Below, in pieces: positions 1 to 9,883 of a stretch of 64,000 bases of DNA. The notes beneath the pieces were generated by a model that was not told the origin of the DNA, ran no database searches, and worked only from the letters and a program-made list of their open reading frames with translations. Every line of letters begins with the position of its first letter. The stretch's first letter is position 1. This stretch comes from Planctomycetota bacterium (GTDB lineage Bacteria > Planctomycetota > MHYJ01 > JACQXL01 > JACQZI01): contig JACQZI010000023.1 in NCBI GenBank assembly GCA_016207825.1, positions 124,001 to 188,000 of the forward strand, in the 5' to 3' direction. Both the position numbers and the translations under genes were made by a program.

Positions 1-1618
1 CCAAAATAACTATTAACCAATCGTTTTTAATACATAATAAATCAAACCTGCGATTTTCTCTTTCCTCCTTTTTAAAAGGCAATTCCTTTTTATCAATCTC
101 TTCAGTAATTTCTTCAATCCACTTATCTATCCCATGTTCATGATAAAAATCCGCGGGTTTTAACTGTTCGTATTGTGGACCTAATAACCAAGGGTGGGTT
201 TTAATAAAGGTTTGCATATCAAGGGTTCCGGTCGGTGCTTTTTCTGGTAATCTTTCTTCTATATGATTTCTAAATTGTTTTATAATTTCGATTTTCCCTG
301 CCACTACTTCTGCGGTAGAAACCGCGCTAATAATATCCCATTCTTTAATAGCATCAAACAAATCCGGCAAGGCATTTTCATCAGTTGCATTAATCCTACG
401 TATTATTTTTTTTACGCTTTCCCTTTCCACTCCCGCAATCATTGACCGGGCAATAATTCTGAAATCATCTTCATTAATTCGTTCTATCCCAGCAATCTTT
501 TCAAGAGCTGTGGTTAAATCGCTTTGTTCTTGACGGGGAAGGCCACTAATAATAGGAGCAAACTCCGAATAATCATGTTTGAATTTATCAAGTTTTCTTT
601 GGTCGCTACGTTTTTTCCAATCCCGGCATAATTCTTTTATTTTATCTTGCCCCCATTTTTCAAGAATGGGTGCGTTCCCAAATTGCCAGTTTACAGTTTG
701 CCGAGGGGTAGCAATATAATCTATATCTTCATCTAATATTTCAGCTTTAACTTGTCCGGTAAGATATTCTAATCCAACTTGACCATTTATTCCTCCACTT
801 AGATTAAAATGAAATGGAGTAAATTGAGCTACTCTATCTCGTGCGAAAACAGATATTCCCCTTAATTCTTTATCCTTAATGGTTTCTTTTAGGAACCCAA
901 ACCAATATTTAACTTTTCCGAAACCGGCAACTTCCTCTTCCGTCCATTGTTCACCATTAGTGGACGTTAAGTATTCAAAATCTAGAGTTTCTTTTGTTAA
1001 CGATTGTCCGTTTATATGTACTTGCATTTCGATAGTATTTAATGCAAATCTTCTACTCATGCTCTTTCTAAAACTCTCAACATTTATTCTATTATTAAAT
1101 TTAAGATTTTTTAATATTACCGTGACACCATTTGGTTCGTTTGATTTCTCGTCTTTATCTGGCAAAAACTCAAAACCGCTTATCTCGGCTTTAGATTTTA
1201 GTGTGGTATAATTTAAATTAAATTCAATCAAATGCCCGTTCTTAACGCTGGTCAAAACCATATCTTCGGCAATTCCAAATCCCGCCAATTTACCTATACC
1301 TTTTCTTCCCATAACTAATCTATTACCTGTTGTTCGTTCTCCGCGATTTTTTCTTCTTTCATACCCAATATGCAAATAAAAGTCATTTATTTCATCAAAG
1401 GTCATTCCCTCTCCGTAATCTTTTATTATTATTTGCGCATCGGGGTTTTCTTGTGGTGAGGCTTCGGGTATAGTTATCTCCACTTTTTTAGAATCAGCAT
1501 CCCATGAATTTGCAATAAGTTCCGCAACTGACGGAACTGGCCCACCATACATTTGATGTCCAAGCAAATCAATAAATCTTCCGGCAAATGTCATTTTGAG
1601 TTTTCTTTGGGGAATCAT
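1..1618 (-). CDS. GHKL ATPase with C-terminal PD-(D/E)XK-like domain (3'-truncated by window edge)
   Basis: The reading frame runs from the ATG at 1618 to the window edge without a stop, 539 codons visible. The start has a clear Shine-Dalgarno (AGGAGAAAG). The N-terminus reads as a GHKL (Hsp90/MutL/MORC-type) ATPase: ELIANSWDAD is the N-box that binds Mg-ATP, followed by IKDYGEGM and GRKGIGKLAGFG, the G1 and G2 nucleotide-lid motifs. The middle is helical and unassigned. Near the edge a THPWLLGPQYEQL segment and then RRFDLL resemble the lead-in of DUF4263-type PD-(D/E)XK nucleases; the ExK part lies beyond the window. It follows vsr by 46 bp in the same direction, so the two are probably one operon. 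MutL/MORC-like ATPases with Vsr endonucleases are known from restriction-like prokaryotic systems, so a DNA-defence role is inferred. The ATPase call is firm, the nuclease call tentative. Confidence 0.8.
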   Translation of the reverse strand, partial: MIPQRKLKMTFAGRFIDLLGHQMYGGPVPSVAELIANSWDADSKKVEITIPEASPQENPDAQIIIKDYGEGMTFDEINDFYLHIGYERRKNRGERTTGNRLVMGRKGIGKLAGFGIAEDMVLTSVKNGHLIEFNLNYTTLKSKAEISGFEFLPDKDEKSNEPNGVTVILKNLKFNNRINVESFRKSMSRRFALNTIEMQVHINGQSLTKETLDFEYLTSTNGEQWTEEEVAGFGKVKYWFGFLKETIKDKELRGISVFARDRVAQFTPFHFNLSGGINGQVGLEYLTGQVKAEILDEDIDYIATPRQTVNWQFGNAPILEKWGQDKIKELCRDWKKRSDQRKLDKFKHDYSEFAPIISGLPRQEQSDLTTALEKIAGIERINEDDFRIIARSMIAGVERESVKKIIRRINATDENALPDLFDAIKEWDIISAVSTAEVVAGKIEIIKQFRNHIEERLPEKAPTGTLDMQTFIKTHPWLLGPQYEQLKPADFYHEHGIDKWIEEITEEIDKKELPFKKEERENRRFDLLCIKNDWLIVIL

Positions 1619-1664
1619 AGCTTTCTCCTAATAAATTTTTACCATTGAACCTTTTACTCACCTT

Positions 1665-2063
1665 TTAATTGTTTAACAAAGCGGCTAATCGTAATACTCC
1701 TTTTTTAATAGCGCATTCCCAAATACGCAGGACTTTCCAGCCTAATGATTTCAGCGTTTTTGTGACTTTCCTATCGCGTTCTTTATTACGCTTTATTTTA
1801 TTTTTCCAAAATGCCGCGTTACTTTTTGGAATTAGCTCCCTACAGTTATGCCCGTGCCAAAAACAGCCGTCTGCGAAAACTACTATTCTCTTAGACGGAA
1901 AAACGAAATCCGGATTCCCAACAAGCATAAATCTCCTGCGCCACCCTTTTATTCTGGCTCGCCTAAAGATTTCTATCAGTTTCAACTCGGTTGATTTGTT
2001 TCCGCGCGATTTTACGGCTCGCATTATAGACGAGCGTTTTCTTTTGGAAAAACTATCCGCCAT
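1665..2063 (-). CDS. vsr: Very short patch repair (Vsr-type) DNA mismatch endonuclease
   Basis: A 132-residue protein of normal Vsr length. It carries the family signatures in order: MRAVKSRGNKSTE (N-terminal Met-Arg and metal-related Glu), GNPDFVFP (catalytic Asp), FADGCFWHGHNC (His and zinc ligands), the FWKNKIKRNKERD helix and a final GWKVLRIWEC strand. Vsr enzymes nick beside T:G mismatches created by deamination of 5-methylcytosine and normally accompany a cytosine methyltransferase. None is visible here, but the operon continues past the left edge. The downstream partner is a GHKL ATPase-nuclease, a pairing seen in MutL-like restriction systems, where Vsr-fold proteins may act as effectors rather than repair enzymes. 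An ORF on the opposite strand across the same DNA is a shadow. Confidence 0.9.
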   Translation of the reverse strand: MADSFSKRKRSSIMRAVKSRGNKSTELKLIEIFRRARIKGWRRRFMLVGNPDFVFPSKRIVVFADGCFWHGHNCRELIPKSNAAFWKNKIKRNKERDRKVTKTLKSLGWKVLRIWECAIKKGVLRLAALLNN

Positions 2064-2144
2064 TTTTCTTAATAATAGTTATGTAATTCCCGAGACAGCA
2101 TACTTAATTCTGTGAAAATCACCTCTTTCGTAATAAAGCTAAAC

Positions 2145-2282
2145 TTACCTGATTAGCCACAACTGGAATTCGGGGTAAGTGTCTTTATCGTAAAAATCCA
2201 AATCCTTATCGTCTTGCCAGACAAGCTCGGTAAAGTTTTCGTAATCTTCGTTGTATCCTTTACACACAATGCGTATTGCCAT
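2145..2282 (-). CDS. Possible 45-residue acidic protein upstream of vsr
   Basis: A short frame opens with ATG at 2282 and stops at 2145, 81 bp before vsr on the same strand. The predicted protein starts MAIRIVCKGYNEDYENF and is acidic and aromatic-rich, with codon use like its neighbours. No strong ribosome site is visible and I recognise no family. It could be the first gene of the vsr operon or a degraded remnant. Confidence 0.35.
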   Translation of the reverse strand: MAIRIVCKGYNEDYENFTELVWQDDKDLDFYDKDTYPEFQLWLIR

Positions 2283-2522
2283 GGATTAAAGTATAGATTC
2301 CTATCAAGATATTGTCAAACGAATTTACAACTTACGAATGTTATTATAATTCCTGGTCCCGCCTACCCCTCACCCACTACGCTCCGCTACGGGAGGCTAC
2401 ACTCTGTTCCGCACCGGGATGCCTGCGACCACGCAAAGCGGGGAAGTCCTTTAGGGCTGGATTATACACCGCAGAAAAACGGTGACTTTTAGGGGAAAAA
2501 TTGGTATAATAAATGTTCTAAT

Positions 2523-3275
2523 ATGAAACTGCACCTTTTGACTATTAACGTCCATAAGGGCTTTTCGCCCCTGAACCGGCGCTTTGTCCTGCCACGGATT
2601 AAGGACGCCATCCATTCGACACAGGCGGATATCGTTTTCCTACAGGAGATTGTCGGCGAAAATACCAGGAAAGCGGCCAAACATTACGACTGGCCCGCTA
2701 AGCCCCAGCATGAATATATCGCTAATGCCCCCATCTTTAACCATGCCTACGGGAAAAACGCGGTTTATGCCGCCGGACACCACGGCAACGCGATACTCTC
2801 CCGCTTCCGGATATTGGATTCTGAAAAGATGGATGTCTCCACCAACATGTTTGAAAAAAGGGGCATCCTCTACAGCCGGCTGAAAATACCTCACCATCGC
2901 CATCCTTTGCATTGCGTCTGCGTCCATATGGGGCTCTTCCACATCTCCAGGAAGAAGCAGTTCAGGAAACTCCGGGACTACATCCGCCGGGTGGTGCCGG
3001 ATAACGAGCCGCTTATCGTGGCCGGCGATTTTAACGAGTGGCGCAAGAACAAGAAAGACGAGCTGGAAACGCACCTGGGGATGAAGGATGCCGGGCTGGA
3101 AATCCACGGCCGGAAGCTCAAGACCTTCCCGGCGCTCCTGCCGGTTTTGCCTTTAGACCGCATTTACCTCAAGGGCTTTAAGGTCCTGAAAGCGCGGATT
3201 CTCCATAAAGGAATGTGGAAAAACCTTTCCGACCATGCCGGTTTCTCGGCGGAAGTGGAGATACCCCATCTCTAA
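2523..3275 (+). CDS. Endonuclease/exonuclease/phosphatase (EEP) family protein, YbhP-like
   Basis: A 250-residue EEP-fold metal-dependent phosphodiesterase. Visible catalytic elements are TINVHKG near the start (Asn), DIVFLQEI (metal-binding Glu), GDFNEW (Asp/Asn) and the terminal SDHAGF (Asp-His pair). There is no signal peptide, so it is probably cytoplasmic. In E. coli the related YbhP lies beside ClsB (YbhO); here a ClsB-like phospholipase-D gene sits just downstream on the opposite strand, suggesting a shared lipid-head-group role. A TATAAT at 2505-2510 lies only 12 bases before the ATG and no Shine-Dalgarno is seen, so the mRNA may have a very short leader. The exact substrate cannot be told from sequence. 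Confidence 0.85.
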   Translation: MKLHLLTINVHKGFSPLNRRFVLPRIKDAIHSTQADIVFLQEIVGENTRKAAKHYDWPAKPQHEYIANAPIFNHAYGKNAVYAAGHHGNAILSRFRILDSEKMDVSTNMFEKRGILYSRLKIPHHRHPLHCVCVHMGLFHISRKKQFRKLRDYIRRVVPDNEPLIVAGDFNEWRKNKKDELETHLGMKDAGLEIHGRKLKTFPALLPVLPLDRIYLKGFKVLKARILHKGMWKNLSDHAGFSAEVEIPHL

Positions 3276-3319
3276 TCCGGGAACAAGGACTGCCGGTATC
3301 CTGCAAGGATAATAAGAAA

Positions 3320-3841
3320 TTAATGATGCATATGATGATGGTTTTTGACAAGCGCGTGCCCTCTGCCGCGTGAAATCAGCCAGCGGTTCGCCGGAAACGC
3401 GGCAAGCCCGGCAAGAACAAGCGAAATAAAAAGGCTGAACCAAAAAATCGGCTGGCCAACACCAGCGGACATGGCATCCGGGATAACAAGCATTACCCCA
3501 TTATCAATAATTTCCATAATGGTGATGGAAAGGGTATCTGCCGCTAAAGCCAGCATTATCGCCGTGCCCAACTTCATTTTTGCCTTGAGAAGCGGGCTTA
3601 ACGTCATCAGGTAGCCGAAAATAAAGGCGAGCACTATGGAAAGCGCGACGGTCGGCCAGTTTTCCCACTTTAATGCCGCGCCGATTACCATCCCCAGGAC
3701 TTCGCCAATCGAACAGCCGGCCAGGCAATGGGCAGTTGCTTTGAAAGCGATACGGTTTAAGGAAGGCGCGCCGCCATCGTGTTTTTCCTGCATCATATCA
3801 GATTCTTTCCAATTCCGTATTATATTGCCGATTCGCGGCAA
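3320..3841 (-). CDS. DUF4396-family membrane protein with histidine-rich tail
   Basis: A 173-residue integral membrane protein with about four hydrophobic segments. The stretch HCLAGCSIGEVLGM is characteristic of DUF4396 proteins, whose function is unknown; its Cys/His, together with the C-terminal HHHMHH, suggests metal binding (inference). It is the last gene of a three-gene minus-strand operon (PGPGW protein, phospholipase-D protein, this gene), 15 bp after its upstream neighbour. The annotated ATG at 3841 is plausible, but an internal MMQEKHDGG start fits equally well. It ends convergently with the EEP gene. Confidence 0.75.
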   Translation of the reverse strand: MPRIGNIIRNWKESDMMQEKHDGGAPSLNRIAFKATAHCLAGCSIGEVLGMVIGAALKWENWPTVALSIVLAFIFGYLMTLSPLLKAKMKLGTAIMLALAADTLSITIMEIIDNGVMLVIPDAMSAGVGQPIFWFSLFISLVLAGLAAFPANRWLISRGRGHALVKNHHHMHH

Positions 3842-3856
3842 TCTGCTTAAGAGGCA

Positions 3857-4888
3857 TTAAAGTATTGACTGGAGAACCCGGATAATCGGCGCGATGAGGT
3901 AATCGAGCCATAAAGGCTTCCTGAACGGCTTAAAAATATCTGACGCCTGCTTCCAGCCATCGACGATTTTCCGGATATCCCGGACCATATTTTTTTCCCT
4001 GAAGAATAATCCTATTTCCACGTTATAATCGAAAGAAAGCGGGTCGATATTTTGAGAGCCGATTACGCCTTCCGTATCGTCGATAATCATGGTTTTCGCG
4101 TGATTCATCTCTTTCTGCAGATAAAATTTTATTCCCAGCTTATGCATCTGGTAAAGATAAAAGTAATTGACCCTGTCCAGCATCCAGGAATCCGTCTCCT
4201 TAGGCAAAATCACCTGGACATCGACGCCCCGGAGCACCGCCTGATGAAGCTCGCCGATGAGCCATTTTGCCGGAGCGAAATAAGGGGTCGTTATGACGAT
4301 GCTCTTCTTCGCGTTTATTATGCTTTCCCGGTAACGCTGCGTTATGAATCTTTTTCTTTTAAAATGCCAGTTTTCGAGAACCCATAATTTGGTTTTATTT
4401 AAAAGCCCTTTCTCATTGACGTGCCGGAGAAGCTCCGGATCCGCCCCTCCGCAGTGGCGGTAGGTGTGGGCAAAAGATTTTAGGACGCTTTTCGCAATCG
4501 GGCCTTCTATGCGCATCTGCAGGTCATTCCACTTACGGAAAACCTTGTGGATATTCACCCCTCCCAGGAAAGCGATTTTCTCGTCCACCACCAATATCTT
4601 CTTATGGGTGCGCTGGAGCCAATAGCTGAAAAAGAGGAGTTCTATTCCGGACGCCCGGATTTCTTCGACGGTTTGCGACGGCATTTCCAGGCTTCCGAAA
4701 GAATCAATGATGATTTTCACTTTCACGCCCGCCATTGCTTTTTGCTTGAGCGTTTCAAAGAAATTATAGTGCTTGGTGTTATCGGCGAAGATATACATTT
4801 CCAGGTAGATTGATTTCTTGGCGCCGGATATCGCCCTAAGCATCGCGTTCCAGGCCTTTACCGATGTGATGTAGAATTTATATTTCAT
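3857..4888 (-). CDS. Phospholipase D-like / cardiolipin synthase B-type phosphatidyltransferase
   Basis: A 343-residue protein with two HKD motifs, THKKILVVDE (about residue 115) and NHAKTMIIDD (about residue 263), each followed by a conserved G-x-N turn (GGVN, GSQN). This two-HKD layout without long N-terminal membrane helices matches the ClsB/YbhO branch, which makes cardiolipin or transfers phosphatidyl groups by a phospho-histidine intermediate at the inner membrane. The start codon lies 2 bp after the stop of the PGPGW gene, so the two are translationally coupled. Cardiolipin synthesis is the likely role; a general phospholipase cannot be excluded. Confidence 0.88.
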   Translation of the reverse strand: MKYKFYITSVKAWNAMLRAISGAKKSIYLEMYIFADNTKHYNFFETLKQKAMAGVKVKIIIDSFGSLEMPSQTVEEIRASGIELLFFSYWLQRTHKKILVVDEKIAFLGGVNIHKVFRKWNDLQMRIEGPIAKSVLKSFAHTYRHCGGADPELLRHVNEKGLLNKTKLWVLENWHFKRKRFITQRYRESIINAKKSIVITTPYFAPAKWLIGELHQAVLRGVDVQVILPKETDSWMLDRVNYFYLYQMHKLGIKFYLQKEMNHAKTMIIDDTEGVIGSQNIDPLSFDYNVEIGLFFREKNMVRDIRKIVDGWKQASDIFKPFRKPLWLDYLIAPIIRVLQSIL

Positions 4889-4890
4889 TT

Positions 4891-5133
4891 TTACTTGGGC
4901 TTGTCCGGTTTAACCGCTTTTATTATATCCCGGAACTTGGCTTTTGTCTTTTTCAATAAGACTCTCGCCCAGATAAATTCGGTGCCGAGTATTGCCAGGC
5001 CGAGAGGAATCACTATGATTGCCGGCCCCGGCAAGACGATCATGGCAATTCCAATCAGGAGCACCGTAAAACCTATTACGATTATTACCACCCTTTTCGC
5101 CTGCTTAACGCTTTTAGTGAAAATATCCGTCAT
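4891..5133 (-). CDS. PGPGW-type small transmembrane protein
   Basis: An 80-residue protein with two closely spaced hydrophobic helices around MIVLPGPAIIVIPLGLAILG, the hallmark of the PGPGW family of putative transmembrane proteins (function unknown). Basic flanks place both termini in the cytoplasm by the positive-inside rule. It is first in the operon with the phospholipase-D-like gene, 2 bp upstream. A structural or regulatory role in the cardiolipin synthase complex is only guessed from this coupling. Confidence 0.8.
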   Translation of the reverse strand: MTDIFTKSVKQAKRVVIIVIGFTVLLIGIAMIVLPGPAIIVIPLGLAILGTEFIWARVLLKKTKAKFRDIIKAVKPDKPK

Positions 5134-5216
5134 ATATCATTAGCCTTTACCGATACCAGGCTTTGTTCCTCGGTTTCGGTAAAAATGGCATTTCCGGCGG
5201 GTGTTGCTTTACATTA

Positions 5217-5600
5217 TTATCTCGTATTTCCTGCAAATTTTACCTGATTCATCAGCCATTCGGGCGAGGTTTCCGTTGGCGCGTGTATTACCACGATATT
5301 ACCGTCCGGGTCTTCCAGCCTAATCCCCCTCATCCCGAGATGAGAATCAAACGGCTCCGGAATTTTCGCACCCCGCTCTTTAAGTTGCCTGATAGTCTCT
5401 TCAAGGTCAAGGACAAGGAAAGAAATCTGCGTTTTCCCCGGATTGTGGCCGGATACATCCAAATCCAGACCTTTAACGCCGGAATCAAACACCTTTAATT
5501 CCTTCTGGTCCACCCGAACCGTAAGCCTTAGAAGCTCGTGGTAAAAGCGCCTGCTCGCTTCAGGGTCTTTTGAGAAAAGCTCTATTTCGTGAAGTTTCAT
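5217..5600 (-). CDS. VOC-family (glyoxalase/bleomycin-resistance fold) protein
   Basis: A 127-residue single-chain VOC protein. It begins MKLHEIELFSKDPEASRRFYHELL, the usual first beta-alpha unit, and ends RLEDPDGNIVVIHAP, the second metal-ligand strand (Glu/Asp and His). VOC proteins bind a divalent metal in paired beta-alpha-beta-beta-beta units and act as lyases, isomerases, dioxygenases or drug binders; the substrate cannot be assigned. It stands alone between two repeat-containing spacers with no operon partner. Confidence 0.8.
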   Translation of the reverse strand: MKLHEIELFSKDPEASRRFYHELLRLTVRVDQKELKVFDSGVKGLDLDVSGHNPGKTQISFLVLDLEETIRQLKERGAKIPEPFDSHLGMRGIRLEDPDGNIVVIHAPTETSPEWLMNQVKFAGNTR

Positions 5601-5718
5601 AATGATACCCGTTCATTTGTTCATCCCGCCTACCCCCGCTTAGGCGGTGTTCGGGGACGTCGCGACTACTCCGTCGGCTCATTAGTTCAATCGGCCTAAT
5701 CCTGCTTAATCCCGTTGT

Positions 5719-5757
5719 TGTTATTTCCTCACGAACTCAAACTCCCCATCATTTCCG
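5719..5757 (-). pseudogene. Fossil copy of the clpB 3' end
   Basis: On the minus strand this 39-bp stretch reads [13 protein letters not shown] and a stop. The last eight residues before the stop (GEFEFVRK) are exactly the C-terminus of ClpB at 6642, with synonymous changes at the DNA level. The matching DNA also continues into the 3' flank: both copies are followed by the word TTAATCCCG then TTG. An in-frame TGA directly upstream shows it is not expressed as a longer protein. The real clpB end and this fossil flank the nucleotidyltransferase pair as direct repeats about 900 bp apart. Confidence 0.75.
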
Positions 5758-5758
5758 G

Positions 5759-6334
5759 TCAATCACTGTTCTTAATAAGCTTTTCCAGATTTTCTTTTAT
5801 ATCCGTCCGCATTAAATCCTTCTGCATCTGAATAATACGCTTTTTGAGATATCCCTTATCCAGCTTGCCCTTCTGCGATAGGATAATGTTCGATATATCC
5901 GCCTGGTCAATGGCGCGGTAAGAAACCAGCTTATAAAGAATCACGTCTTCGGGTGATGCCACGAAAACTTTCCTCCTGAATATTTCAATCCGGCGTTTCC
6001 TTTGAAACACGGTTTTTTCGAATTCGGAATAGCCCATTATAAAATCAACGTGGTAATGCCCGTAATAAAGCCGGCACATTCCCATATCGCGCATTTGTTT
6101 CAATGCTTTTTCCGGATTAAAGGTAAACTTGCGTCTGCTTATTTTGGAAAGAAAATCACGGTAGTTATTGAGTACTTCTGGCGATAAGCGGATGACGATA
6201 TCTATATCCAGCGTTTTGCGCGGTCTGCCCCAGATATCAGAAGCTACCCCGCCGATAATCACATATTCGGATTTTTCTTTGGAAAGGAAATCAATTAAGG
6301 CAATAAAGAGAGAACGGAATGTCTTAGCCGACAT
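5759..6334 (-). CDS. Nucleotidyltransferase of the AbiEii/MNT-like superfamily
   Basis: A Pol-beta-fold nucleotidyltransferase of 191 residues. It has YVIIGGVASDIWG (GG motif), RPRKTLDIDIVI (two catalytic Asp in DID) and a third Asp region at HVDFIMGYSEF. The start at 6334 is preferred over one at 6397 because a GGAAAG ribosome site lies just upstream; this start overlaps the end of the upstream gene by 11 bp, showing translational coupling. Such enzymes in two-gene pairs often act as toxins (tRNA or protein nucleotidylation) or defence factors. The cassette is flanked by direct repeats that include the clpB tail, so it looks inserted. The toxin role is an inference. Confidence 0.75.
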   Translation of the reverse strand: MSAKTFRSLFIALIDFLSKEKSEYVIIGGVASDIWGRPRKTLDIDIVIRLSPEVLNNYRDFLSKISRRKFTFNPEKALKQMRDMGMCRLYYGHYHVDFIMGYSEFEKTVFQRKRRIEIFRRKVFVASPEDVILYKLVSYRAIDQADISNIILSQKGKLDKGYLKKRIIQMQKDLMRTDIKENLEKLIKNSD

Positions 6335-6536
6335 GCTGTCTTTCCAGTAATTTCGATAATGAACGGAAAAGAGACGCGGCTTTAACATGGCCGGCATCGG
6401 ATTCCATGTCCAAAAGCTCCTCGGTCATTTTAATCCGCGTGCCAAGCGGCACCCTTTTAAGCCAACGGGCGGTTTGCCTGCTCTTGTAAAAGCCCGCCTT
6501 GCCCATTTTTTTTGCCCAGTTTAAAGTGTCATTCAT
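6324..6536 (-). CDS. Small basic protein paired with nucleotidyltransferase (putative antitoxin-like partner)
   Basis: A 70-residue, basic, all-helical-looking protein. It overlaps the nucleotidyltransferase start by 11 bp and so forms a tight bicistron with it. I do not recognise a named domain. Its size, charge and position upstream of the enzyme are typical of antitoxin or partner subunits of nucleotidyltransferase pairs. About 105 bp of spacer, containing a copy of the AATCCCG repeat word, separates it from clpB. Confidence 0.6.
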   Translation of the reverse strand: MNDTLNWAKKMGKAGFYKSRQTARWLKRVPLGTRIKMTEELLDMESDAGHVKAASLFRSLSKLLERQHVG

Positions 6537-6641
6537 ATGGTTAATTATATCAAATTAAGGCGGCTGATTCAAGCTTTTACCATGCCATCTTTGCCATCGG
6601 ACGAATCAGTTTAATCCCGCTTAATCCCGTTGTTTAATGTA

Positions 6642-9233
<2,592 letters not shown>

Positions 9234-9240
9234 AGAATGT

Positions 9241-9268
9241 ATTTTACTAAAAACACAGGAATCGTCAA
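9241..9268 (-). promoter_or_regulatory. Putative sigma-70 promoter of clpB (leaderless)
   Basis: On the minus strand TTGACG (9268-9263) and TAAAAT (9246-9241) are separated by 16 bp. Transcription would start about 7 bp downstream, at or next to the A of the clpB ATG at 9233. There is no ribosome-binding site in the intervening bases, consistent with a leaderless mRNA. Confidence 0.5.
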
Positions 9269-9372
9269 GAAAACTTTACAGCCACTGCCACAAAGGCAGA
9301 AAAAGCAATATCAAGTATTTAATTCTTAGTGTCTTGGTGCCTTCGTGGCAAAATATTTTCCTTTATAATTAT

Positions 9373-9401
9373 TTGACAATTATTTTATTGCGTGGTAAGG
9401 T
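9373..9401 (+). promoter_or_regulatory. Putative promoter of the cobalamin operon
   Basis: A perfect TTGACA at 9373-9378 is followed after 17 bp by TAAGGT at 9396-9401. The -10 match is weak but the position is right: transcription would begin around 9408, about 20 bp before the first pairing strand of the cobalamin riboswitch. Confidence 0.5.
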
Positions 9402-9424
9402 TTAGCAGTTCTTTTAAAACCTAA

Positions 9425-9588
9425 AGCGGATAACCACCCCGATTAAATATTGGGGCCCCCATATATTTGGGGGGAGGAAGTCTCCGTTAGATTCGGAGCG
9501 CTGTCCCGCAACGGTAATGCCCTCGGCTGACGTTCAGGATTTATCCTGAGCCTGTCGAAGGACAAGCCCGGACGACTGGTTATCTCGC
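9425..9588 (+). promoter_or_regulatory. Cobalamin riboswitch aptamer with an embedded repeat
   Basis: The conserved core is readable: GGAAGTCTCCG, then CGGAGCGCTGTCCCGCAACG and GTAA at about 9496-9517, then AAGCCCGGACGACTGG near 9564. The closing stem P1 pairs GATAACC (9429-9435) with GGTTATC (9578-9584). It senses adenosyl- or related cobalamins and, with the terminator at 9704, should shut off the downstream operon when B12 is plentiful. Between core elements (9532-9562) sits TTCAGGATTTATCCTGAG followed by CCTGTCGAAGGA, a dispersed palindromic repeat unrelated to the aptamer consensus, apparently tolerated in a peripheral helix. Confidence 0.9.
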
Positions 9589-9652
9589 CCCGTTAGAAGT
9601 AGGACGCCATTGGCGTCCGCCCTCGCTTTCGGCGAGTGACCTCTAACGGGGC
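9587..9652 (+). repeat. GC-rich hairpin element in the riboswitch expression platform
   Basis: GCCCCGTTAGA is closed by TCTAACGGGGC around inner hairpins GGACGCCATTGGCGTCC and CTCGCTTTCGGCGAG. It sits between aptamer and terminator. The outer word recurs as GCCCCGTTAG ... AACGGGGC at 48236, where it contains a stop codon, so this is a dispersed element and not a riboswitch part. Confidence 0.7.
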
Positions 9653-9703
9653 AAGCTGAGTACCTTCGCGAGAAAAGGGAATATTAAGGAAGTGTCATTT
9701 GAG

Positions 9704-9748
9704 ACCTCCTTTGCCTTTCCGTGAAGGTCAGGCAAGGGAGGTTTTTTT
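9704..9748 (+). terminator. Rho-independent terminator of the cobalamin riboswitch
   Basis: ACCTCCTTTGCCT (9704-9716) pairs with AGGCAAGGGAGGT (9730-9742), with one wobble, and is followed by a run of seven T. It lies 115 bp after the aptamer and 135 bp before cobC, so it acts as a transcription attenuator. Confidence 0.88.
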
Positions 9749-9883
9749 ATTGGGGATTTTTACAGCAGGATTTAACTGATTAAACTGATTATCCGCCCCT
9801 CTACGAGGGACTCCCTATAATCGGGGGTCCCCGAAACAAAGTTGAGCGGGGCTAAATCCGTTTAATCCCGTTGTTAAAATACT

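Larger units (their letters stand above)
9234..9883. other. 650-bp regulatory spacer between clpB and the B12 operon
   Basis: No gene is seen. The left part holds the clpB promoter and a dispersed word (TTAGTGTCTTGGTGCC, then TTCGTGGCAAAA) of a kind common between genes. The middle holds the B12-operon promoter, cobalamin aptamer, a GC-rich hairpin and a terminator. The right part (9760-9880) holds copies of the GGATTTAACTGATTAAAC word in both orientations. Confidence 0.8.

Noticed and set aside
1669-2115. Plus-strand 148-codon frame across vsr
   Set aside because: It is the shadow of vsr, whose catalytic motifs are intact on the minus strand.
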